Positions 1 to 6,309 of a stretch of DNA of 64,000 nt are shown piece after piece (position 1 is the stretch's first letter; the number at the start of each line of letters is the position of its first letter). The translations under genes were made by a program, and so were the position numbers. This stretch comes from a virus. The stretch is taken from positions 1-64,000 of IMG/VR virus record IMGVR_UViG_3300042198_000079; one strand, written 5' to 3'. The notes beneath the pieces were generated by a model. The model did not search any database. It saw only the letters and a list, made by a program, of their open reading frames with translations, and was not told the origin of the DNA.

Positions 1-162
1 TGTACAGGTCACACGAGTAAGGGTCTGGAATGGGAGACGGTGTATCATCTTCCGGCGAAGGTGAAAACGCCGGAACTGGACTGGCAGGTGCATCAAGCGT
101 TTTGCTTGATGCACGTCATCCAGACCCGTGCGAAGATGGCATTCTACACGGTCATCGACTAA
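1..162 (+). CDS. C-terminal end of a UvrD-like superfamily 1 helicase (partial)
   Basis: The frame is open from the window edge to TAA at 160-162, giving 53 residues. The fragment starts with TGHTSKGLEWETVY, which fits the conserved helicase motif around HxSKGLEW in UvrD/Rep/PcrA-type enzymes, and it ends with QTRAKMAFYTVID, like the ITRAK motif VI and the final strand of those enzymes. In the family this domain couples ATP hydrolysis to 3'-5' DNA unwinding. Only the last part is in the window, so no full domain order can be given. Base composition is clearly GC-richer than the bulk of the window. A strong terminator follows at 192-233. A Dda-like or other phage SF1 helicase is the main alternative. 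Confidence 0.6.
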   Translation, partial: CTGHTSKGLEWETVYHLPAKVKTPELDWQVHQAFCLMHVIQTRAKMAFYTVID

Positions 163-191
163 ACGGTGAAGGTTAAATATTAACCCTTAGC

Positions 192-233
192 AAAAAACCC
201 CGGATGGGTCCGATCCCCATCCGGGGTTTTTTT
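192..233 (+). terminator. Strong intrinsic terminator after the helicase gene
   Basis: An 11-bp perfect GC-rich stem (198-208 with 216-226, loop of 7) is preceded by six A and followed by seven T. It closes the helicase transcript and could also work leftward. Almost the same element occurs again at 665-704. Confidence 0.9.
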
Positions 234-288
234 ATGTACTGTAACTTCAAATTATGGAAATTATATTCATGGATTAAGTAAAATAAAT

Positions 289-317
289 TTGACCTTTTGC
301 TCCCTATATCGTAATTT
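289..317 (+). promoter_or_regulatory. Early-type promoter placed directly before a GTG start
   Basis: TTGACC at 289-294, a 17-base spacer and TAATTT at 312-317. The GTG start of the next gene lies 6 bases after the -10 box, so the predicted transcript is leaderless. Confidence 0.6.
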
Positions 318-323
318 GATGTT

Positions 324-641
324 GTGAATACCACCTATCACAACAACGACAGCCTTGCCACGGGCGAGGAAAACCTTGCCGAGAGCATCCTTAGGGACGC
401 TATCGGAGACCGGGAACGGGAAACCATCCTCCGCATTGAGGGGCATCTTGACGGGTTGTATACCCGTCAGAAGTCTCTTGCCGAGGAACTGGAAGCCTTG
501 ATGGGGGAGGAACGGTGGGAGGAGACTCCCAAGGTTCCTGCTTCCAAGGTTCCCGCCCCGGTTCCGGTGGCTCCCAAGGCTCCGGTGGCTCCGGTCAAGA
601 AAAACAAACCTTGGTTTATGTTTTGGCATGCATGGGAATAA
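324..641 (+). CDS. Small proline-rich protein of unknown function
   Basis: This is a 105-residue protein starting at GTG. I chose the start because a promoter-like TTGACC-N17-TAATTT ends 6 bases upstream and no Shine-Dalgarno sequence is visible. Residues about 10-70 are charged and probably helical (repeated EE, RE and LAEEL patterns). Residues about 70-95 are a Pro/Val/Ala/Lys linker built from short repeats such as VPAPVPVAPKAPVAPVK. The C-terminus ends in an aromatic patch, PWFMFWHAWE. The gene lies between two nearly identical terminators and shares the higher GC content of the left edge, so it looks like an independently transcribed unit. The long opposite-strand frame over it is judged a shadow. 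No function is recognised. Confidence 0.65.
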   Translation: MNTTYHNNDSLATGEENLAESILRDAIGDRERETILRIEGHLDGLYTRQKSLAEELEALMGEERWEETPKVPASKVPAPVPVAPKAPVAPVKKNKPWFMFWHAWE

Positions 642-664
642 GTTAGGGTAACCTACCTTGTTCC

Positions 665-704
665 AACCCCGGATGGGTCCAATCCCCATCCGGGGTTTTT
701 TTTT
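665..704 (+). terminator. Second copy of the strong terminator
   Basis: An 11-bp stem (667-677 with 685-695) is followed by nine T. It differs from the element at 192-233 at one loop base and in T-run length. It closes the small proline-rich gene. Confidence 0.9.
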
Positions 705-706
705 AT

Positions 707-800
707 CCATTCCCAACTATCACCCATAATACACTATCACCCATTCCCAACTATCACCCATAATACACTATCACCCATTCCCAACTATCACCCATAATAT
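707..800. repeat. 34-bp direct tandem repeat, about 2.8 copies
   Basis: Copies start at 707, 741 and 775, and the last is cut at about 800. The unit contains CCATTCCCAACTATCACCC followed by ATAATACACTATCA. Units abut with no spacers and have no obvious coding content. The array begins directly after the second terminator. Confidence 0.9.
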
Positions 801-1059
801 AAAATTAACCTCCCCCCACCTCTATAATACATTAACCATTACCCCCACCCACGGCTTAGCTTAATAGTCATGCCATATGTAATATAAATCCCTTAGGGTA
901 TTTTGGTTATGCTAAGCACACATTTCACATAACCATCATGCTGTCCTTATTATTCATATACATAAAGCGTTTCAGTTTACATGTTAGGAAGTGTCACAAC
1001 ATAATGGTAAAAAGCTGTTCACGTTTACATCGTATTTAATGTGCATACAAAGAACGTAG

Positions 1060-1112
1060 AGAGGGGGATATGTTTCTATGGGGGAACATATCAAAACGAA
1101 CCATCCCCCTCT
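1060..1112. other. Nested hairpin, possible structured RNA
   Basis: The outer stem is 10 bp (AGAGGGGGAT at 1060-1069 with ATCCCCCTCT at 1103-1112). Inside it a second stem pairs ATATGTT with AACATAT (about 1068-1090) around a G-rich loop. The arms are GC-rich in an AT-rich setting. I cannot match it to a known RNA family. Confidence 0.5.
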
Positions 1113-1480
1113 TTACGGTGCCTTGTAGATCATTTAAACGGAGGAGGGGATGGGATGGTGCTAGTGTATTTAAATAGTAATTCCGATAGATAATATAAGA
1201 TAGAATATATTATCCATAATCATTATCTATATTGATAAGCATAATATATTCCATAATAGGTTTGTTATGATATGTAATAATGATTATGGTATATAATAGA
1301 TATTATGGAAAGATAGATAGAAATATCACTTGACACTGTCAGTATATAATAGCCATAATAGTAGCTATATATTATGGTATCCATAATCTCCATATTATGG
1401 AGATTATTAAGTTTATGGAAAATTCGGTAATTATGGAAATTATAGGGGGTTGTGACCCGGCGTTTGCCACATATCTATTG

Positions 1481-1660
1481 TTTATATTTTTTTATTTTTT
1501 AATATACGTGTGTATGTTTATATTTTTTTATTTTTTAATATACGTGTGTATGTTTATATTTTTTTATTTTTTAATATACGTGTGTATGTTTATATTTTTT
1601 TATTTTTTAATATACGTGTATATGTTTATATTTTTTATTTTTTTATACATGTATATGTAT
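1481..1660. repeat. 36-bp T-rich tandem repeat, four good copies plus one degenerate
   Basis: Copies start at 1481, 1517, 1553 and 1589 and degenerate after 1624. Each unit is a T-rich tract followed by AATATACGTGTGTATG. Because 36 is a multiple of 3, the array produces an artificial open frame with a repeating FFYFLIYVCM peptide, which I reject as a gene. Confidence 0.9.
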
Positions 1661-1810
1661 GAGTTTTTTTCATAATATCTATTGTTTATATTTTTATTTT
1701 TTTTTTTATTTTTTTTTATTTTTTTATACATGTATACGTGTGAGTTTTTTTCATAATATCTATTGTTTATATTTTTATTTTTTTTTTATTTTTTTATATA
1801 CATGTGTGTA
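1644..1810. repeat. About 81-bp T-rich direct repeat
   Basis: Two long copies start at 1644 and 1725. A third partial start at 1797 carries TATACAT. The shared core includes CATAATATCTATTGTTTAT. The array continues the 36-bp array and shares its T-rich core. Confidence 0.75.
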
Positions 1811-1872
1811 TATAAAATTTTATATTTTAATATACTAATTCCCCCTAAACCCGATAAGCGGAATTAGTGGAT

Positions 1873-1920
1873 TTAAATAAAAACGTATATATGGGAAAAA
1901 ATATACACGTTTTTATTTAA
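1873..1920. terminator. Terminator-like inverted repeat before the 703-residue protein gene
   Basis: A 14-bp perfect inverted repeat (TTAAATAAAAACGT at 1873-1886 and its complement at 1907-1920) is followed by a T run. The stem is AT-rich, so it is weaker than the two GC-rich terminators. It could end any transcript from the repeat region. Confidence 0.5.
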
Positions 1921-1949
1921 TTTTTTGATATTTCGGTATCTCGTCTTTA

Positions 1950-1957
1950 GTTAAATA
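1950..1957 (+). promoter_or_regulatory. Late promoter box (TATAAATA-like)
   Basis: GTTAAATA lies 7 bases before the ATG at 1965. It matches the T4-type late promoter pattern in all but its first two bases and predicts an almost leaderless transcript. Confidence 0.55.
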
Positions 1958-1964
1958 ATGTTAT

Positions 1965-4076
1965 ATGTTATCATTTAAAGCTTTCCTATTAGAAGATCTT
2001 AATGCCGAATACCGTGAAATGCTTCCAGATATTGAAAGCATTGGAACAAATTTAGAATATATATTTGGGGATAAAAGAAGAATAGCACAAAAATTAGAAG
2101 GATCGGTTTATAAGTTGGATATACAAAAATATCTTGCTTCTTATAATATAGATTTCAATACATGGTTGGGATATAAAAATGAAGCAAAAAAAAGCGGAAC
2201 CAAAATAGGAAAGTTGTTAAATAAACAATTAAACGAATTAAAGAAAAATCCAGAAATAAACAAAGATGATATAGAAAATATAAAAAGACTTCTTCTAATA
2301 CCGGATTTGGAAAAAAAGACTAAATTTGAAAGTTCACAGATTTCGGTTCCTTTGTGGATTATATATTCAAGAGTACCTGTGGATATTGCTAGAATGAGTG
2401 ATTTTGATGGAATTAGTTCCTGTCATTCCCCATCAGAAGACTATTTCAAATGTGCTATGAACGAAGCACAAAATAATGGGGCAGTGGCATATCTACTACC
2501 GGAAGATCAATATCTCTTAATTAGTAATAAACTTCAAGAAGATGAAATATTTGAAGATACCGATATAGAAGATTTATCATCTACAGAAGTTATTGATTTC
2601 GTTAGTCCGATTGGTAGAATAAGATTACGAAAAATAATTGATAAAGATAAAAATGAACAAGTTGTTCCGTCCCTTAAAGTTTACGGAAAAAATAATATAA
2701 CTGTACAAAATGCCGAAAAATTTAAACATAATGTAAAAATTTGGGCACAAAAATATTTTAATGAAAAATTTTCATGGGATGATAAAAATTTTACTTTAGT
2801 TGGGGGAACCTATGAAGATACTAATTATGAAATAAACACTATGCTTAAAGATGTTTATGGATCTAAATTATCACAATTAGGCATAGAACCAGAAGAAATT
2901 AAAATCACCAAAAGTGGTTACGGTTACGAAAATATACATTTCCCTAAAGATTTTGAAGATAACAATGAATTAGATGAAGCTACAGAACAGGCGCGAGATG
3001 ATTATAAAGATAAACTTGAACGCAAATTAACAGACCGTTTTTCGCATGATAGGGGATTTTTAGAAGATATTAATGTTAACTTTGAGGAGGATTCGATAGA
3101 ATTATCGATACTTATGCCAGAAATAGATATTGAAACATCATTTTCATCAATTGACTTTTATCATAATTTTGGTGGACTTAATGTTCGTTTCATTTTAAAT
3201 AGAAATAGAGAAAAATTAAAGATTGGTTTTCTAAACTTGAATTTGTTTGGAAATTTTGAATTCGAGAATGATTACAGACATTTTGCACAACGAGAACAAC
3301 AAGTGCAGACGGCATTTAATAGAATAAATTCTTTAATATCAAAAAGTTTACCGGAAACATTATATAACGGTTTATTTTCTGTATATGAAAACAATTATAA
3401 AGACCGTATAGAAACAAAAATATATTTATATAATTTATTAGTAGAAAAAAATGCTTTAGATGATAAAGAAGAATATAAAATAGATTTAGACAAATTAACT
3501 GAAAACAATATTGAATTTCTTAGTTCATATAATGAAAAACTTTACATTACAGTCATGGCAAATTTCTACAAGGTTTGTCAATATGCAGAAATTTATATAG
3601 AAAATAACAAGTTACAACATCTAATCAGTAATCAAGATTTCCTAAAATTTTTTAGTAGTAATTATGTGAAATTTCGAGAATTATTTACTTTAAAATATTA
3701 TGAGGAAATTTTATCATTCGCTGAAACGATAGAAATGGAAATGGATGGTATAAGTCACACATCTCTTTATGATTTTATTAAAGAAAATATGAATATATTT
3801 GATTTATATTCCACGCTGACAATACATTTCGAGTATGATAGCCCGAAGTTAGCAACTTGGGATAGACCAAAAAGGGTTCCTATGAGTGTTGGTGGAAATG
3901 ATTTTGTTTATAACTTATCTCGATATAATATAAATGATATTGAAATTGCATTGAAAAATCACAAAATAATAAAGCTTTTGAATCGTTTTTCAAACATGGA
4001 AACTTTTATGACGTATCAAAAAATTGTAGAAATAACTTTCGACGTTCTAAAAGACCTTTATGATGATATTATATGA
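1965..4076 (+). CDS. Putative packaged head-internal protein, 703 residues
   Basis: The protein begins MLSFKAFLLEDLNAEY. This resembles the leaders on the cargo set at 27-38 kb: a short aromatic/amphipathic segment followed by (L/I)-x-E, here LLE before D. By comparison with T4 internal proteins I infer head targeting and cleavage by the prohead protease after Glu10. The body is 703 residues, rich in Lys, Asp, Glu and Asn, with no domain I recognise; residues 130-220 (around ISSCHSPSEDYFKCAM) contain two of its cysteines. A late promoter box lies just upstream and a bidirectional terminator follows at 4133. The next gene on the opposite strand carries a similar leader. Function is unknown. 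Confidence 0.75.
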   Translation: MLSFKAFLLEDLNAEYREMLPDIESIGTNLEYIFGDKRRIAQKLEGSVYKLDIQKYLASYNIDFNTWLGYKNEAKKSGTKIGKLLNKQLNELKKNPEINKDDIENIKRLLLIPDLEKKTKFESSQISVPLWIIYSRVPVDIARMSDFDGISSCHSPSEDYFKCAMNEAQNNGAVAYLLPEDQYLLISNKLQEDEIFEDTDIEDLSSTEVIDFVSPIGRIRLRKIIDKDKNEQVVPSLKVYGKNNITVQNAEKFKHNVKIWAQKYFNEKFSWDDKNFTLVGGTYEDTNYEINTMLKDVYGSKLSQLGIEPEEIKITKSGYGYENIHFPKDFEDNNELDEATEQARDDYKDKLERKLTDRFSHDRGFLEDINVNFEEDSIELSILMPEIDIETSFSSIDFYHNFGGLNVRFILNRNREKLKIGFLNLNLFGNFEFENDYRHFAQREQQVQTAFNRINSLISKSLPETLYNGLFSVYENNYKDRIETKIYLYNLLVEKNALDDKEEYKIDLDKLTENNIEFLSSYNEKLYITVMANFYKVCQYAEIYIENNKLQHLISNQDFLKFFSSNYVKFRELFTLKYYEEILSFAETIEMEMDGISHTSLYDFIKENMNIFDLYSTLTIHFEYDSPKLATWDRPKRVPMSVGGNDFVYNLSRYNINDIEIALKNHKIIKLLNRFSNMETFMTYQKIVEITFDVLKDLYDDII

Positions 4077-4125
4077 ATTCTTCTTTGATTAAATTGTAAT
4101 ATAATAGAATAATTTAAATTTGCAA

Positions 4126-4164
4126 AAAAAACACACAGTAATTTTTATTTACTGTGTATTTTTT
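4126..4164. terminator. Bidirectional terminator between convergent genes
   Basis: A 9-bp stem (ACACAGTAA at 4133-4141 with TTACTGTGT at 4149-4157) is flanked by an A run on the left and a T run on the right. It sits between the rightward 703-residue gene and the leftward 139-residue gene. Confidence 0.85.
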
Positions 4165-4176
4165 GTATATATTACG

Positions 4177-4596
4177 TTATTCTTTTTCAGGAAAAAATTT
4201 ATCAATTATTGACATTATGCCAGCATCTTTCAAATCCTTTAATATTGCATTCTGAAGTTCTATTTCTTCTATACTTCCTCCTTGTAATAAAAGGGACAAT
4301 GTTCCTTTAAATATTGCTGCATGAGCAATTAAATCTTTTACTATTTGGGTTACATCATCATGCTGAATTATTGGCGACGATAATTTTTTTCTTATTTCCT
4401 CTGTTTTATTTTTTATTATCTCATCACGATTAACTTTGGTTAATGAGGGTAGTAATGATTTACCAATTTTTAAACCTTTTACTGCATCGTAATAATTTTT
4501 ATTATCAAAAATATCATCTAATTTTTCATCTGGAATTTTATAACCATTTTCTAATAAAAATTTATCAAATATTGTTTTTTGATTGAACGATGACAT
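4177..4596 (-). CDS. Putative packaged head-internal protein, 139 residues
   Basis: The N-terminus is MSSFNQKTIFDKFLLENGYK, with the LLE motif at residues 14-16, matching the leader class seen on the cargo genes near the prohead protease. A late box ATTAAATA lies 8 bases before the ATG. The body is mostly predicted helix with many Lys, Ile, Leu and Asp, no cysteines and no transmembrane segment. No family is recognised. It converges on the 703-residue gene, with a terminator between them. I infer that both are injected proteins; the only evidence is the leader. Confidence 0.7.
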   Translation of the reverse strand: MSSFNQKTIFDKFLLENGYKIPDEKLDDIFDNKNYYDAVKGLKIGKSLLPSLTKVNRDEIIKNKTEEIRKKLSSPIIQHDDVTQIVKDLIAHAAIFKGTLSLLLQGGSIEEIELQNAILKDLKDAGIMSIIDKFFPEKE

Positions 4597-4621
4597 ACTT
4601 AAATTATTTAATGTAAAATTT

Positions 4622-5182
4622 TCATAATTCGGAAAACATATTTTCCAATTCGTCCAACGAATGAATGGTATAATTATAGTTTGGATTTTTATCTTTTAAA
4701 AAATCTATAATAAAGAGTTTGCGTTCTTTTATATAATATTTATATATTATTGCACTTACTAAAGAATTCATTTGGTCTGTTCCGTTTATAGAAATACGTA
4801 AATTGTAATCTTCGTATTTTGTACAATAATTTAAAATTCTAATACCTTTTGTAATATGTATAAGAAAATTCGATAACCGAAAATTTCTAGGACGATATAA
4901 ACTATTATCACAACCAAATAAATAAAGAAATCTTAAAAACCACCGGGGACACCACCAAGGTTTTGCTTTATAATCCATATATACAATTAATGGTTCCAAT
5001 TCATAAAACAAAAAATCATTATCATTAGGAACACATCCCAAATAGATAAATTTTTCGTAGAAATTTTTAGGAAAAAATATTTTAATAATATCATTTAATG
5101 TTATATTATTAAATTTAACCATTCCTTTATTTTTTCCTCTCAATAATGGAAAATATAATATATTATTTTTAATACTCTTCAT
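4622..5182 (-). CDS. Hypothetical protein, 186 residues, early-type promoter
   Basis: I start this gene at the second in-frame ATG (5182, MKSIKNN) because the promoter TTGACA-N16-TATGTT ends exactly 6 bases before it. The earlier ATG at 5197 falls inside the promoter spacer. The protein is rich in Tyr, Phe, Ile, Asn and Lys, with a Trp-rich patch KPWWCPRWFLRFLYLFG near residues 75-91. No signal peptide or clear transmembrane segment is seen. No domain is recognised. It is the only early-type gene in the stretch between 2 and 10 kb. Confidence 0.65.
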   Translation of the reverse strand: MKSIKNNILYFPLLRGKNKGMVKFNNITLNDIIKIFFPKNFYEKFIYLGCVPNDNDFLFYELEPLIVYMDYKAKPWWCPRWFLRFLYLFGCDNSLYRPRNFRLSNFLIHITKGIRILNYCTKYEDYNLRISINGTDQMNSLVSAIIYKYYIKERKLFIIDFLKDKNPNYNYTIHSLDELENMFSEL

Positions 5183-5188
5183 ACAAGA

Positions 5189-5216
5189 AACATACATCGT
5201 AAAAATAATTTGTCAA
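5189..5216 (-). promoter_or_regulatory. Early-type promoter giving a leaderless start
   Basis: Read on the minus strand: TTGACA (5216-5211), a 16-base spacer, TATGTT (5194-5189), 6 bases, then ATG at 5182. Confidence 0.75.
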
Positions 5217-5257
5217 TTTATTATTTAATGGAATAAATAATTTTGAATACGTAAATT

Positions 5258-6301
5258 ATGTCATGCAATTCTAGAAAAGTAATATCGACTGATGATTTAG
5301 ATCCTAGTGTTTTTAGAAAAATCTTATCTGGAACAGCTCCTAATAGTGCATGGTTAATTACAATATCTTTAAGTAATGTTAATTTTATAGAAACCGATCC
5401 TATTTTTAGAACATGGGCGCAAACATATTCTGCTGGTTATCAACAAGCCTATCAAGCAATTCAAGCAGGTATAACTCCTCAAAATTTAAGTTTAGATCAA
5501 AATAGTGGAAATTTATCAATATCGAACGGAAATACTATTAATATAGCAAATATAGAATCAACAATATCAAATTCGTTTTTACCTAATGAATATATTTTTT
5601 TTAAAACATCATTAAGCGGAACTATTAGTTTTAATGTTGATTTGCCAGTAGGTCAATATTTTACATATTCTTATATGGATAATATTTCTACTGTAGTTAC
5701 TACATTGCAATCTACTACAATAGCATCATTTAGTTCCAGTAATTATGCTCCAAAAGATATTTATTTATGGAGATCTAATAACTTTGGAACTCCTGATGGA
5801 AATTCTTTTGAATTTTTTAAATGTAATAATTCTGGCTTAATAGCACTCGATACTTCTAAAGTTACAAATTTAAAAACATTAAACTTACAAAATAATTTAT
5901 TAGACGATTTTTCTCAATTTTTCAATCCGACTATTACAAGCTTAAATTTATCGAATAATAGATTTACGAATTTAAATTTGGACCGTGTTACAAACTTAGT
6001 AACTTTAAATATTTCGGGAAATTCTATAACTAATCTTAATCTTAATAATAATATAAATATAGTAGAAGTTTTTTGTCAAGGAAATGCACTTGTGTCATTA
6101 AACATGTCAGGAATAAGTTTAGGAGGAAACGGGCTTTTGTGTTCTGGTAACAATTTAAATGCTACTAGTTTAGATAATTTATACACTCAATTATCTAGTG
6201 CTAGAGTTAATGGAACTGTTATTGATGTTAGAGGAAATCCCGGAACATCATCCCATACTCCTTCGATAGCAACATCTAAAAATTACAATGTCATTACATA
6301 A
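5258..6301 (+). CDS. Leucine-rich-repeat virion protein (347 residues)
   Basis: Residues about 190-310 contain leucine-rich repeats of the bacterial adhesin type (repeated L-x-x-L-N-L-x-x-N-x-L/I, for example LNLSNNRFTNLNLD). The N-terminal 60 residues share a module with the next gene: a DLD motif, then LSG, then ETDPIFRTWAQTYSAGYQQ compared with DTDSIFKTWGASYSANFDQ. I infer that this common module anchors both proteins to the virion and that the repeats face outward to bind host or environmental ligands. An AATAAATA late box lies about 20 bases upstream. It is followed after 8 bases by the larger paralog. Confidence 0.75.
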   Translation: MSCNSRKVISTDDLDPSVFRKILSGTAPNSAWLITISLSNVNFIETDPIFRTWAQTYSAGYQQAYQAIQAGITPQNLSLDQNSGNLSISNGNTINIANIESTISNSFLPNEYIFFKTSLSGTISFNVDLPVGQYFTYSYMDNISTVVTTLQSTTIASFSSSNYAPKDIYLWRSNNFGTPDGNSFEFFKCNNSGLIALDTSKVTNLKTLNLQNNLLDDFSQFFNPTITSLNLSNNRFTNLNLDRVTNLVTLNISGNSITNLNLNNNINIVEVFCQGNALVSLNMSGISLGGNGLLCSGNNLNATSLDNLYTQLSSARVNGTVIDVRGNPGTSSHTPSIATSKNYNVIT

Positions 6302-6309
6302 ATATACTC

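Larger units (their letters stand above)
705..1964. other. Long region without a convincing gene, rich in repeats and hairpins
   Basis: I see no supportable gene here. The region holds the 34-bp repeats (707-800), an inverted repeat GGTTATG/CATAACC near 904-932, a large nested hairpin (1060-1112), an AT-rich part (about 1190-1450) with many CCATAAT/ATTATGG inverted motifs, T-rich tandem repeats (1481-1810) and a terminator-like hairpin (1873-1920). It could be a replication origin, a noncoding-RNA locus or a recombination scar. The sequence does not decide between these. Confidence 0.6.

Noticed and set aside
267-716. 149-codon frame on the minus strand
   Set aside because: Antisense to the small proline-rich gene and runs through a terminator; the plus-strand gene has the promoter and better composition.
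707-800. CRISPR-like short repeats
   Set aside because: Units are contiguous 34-bp tandem copies with no spacers and no cas-like genes nearby.
1397-1675. Open frame with repeated FFYFLIYVCM peptide
   Set aside because: It is the in-frame translation of a 36-bp T-rich tandem repeat (36 is a multiple of 3); no promoter box or start context.
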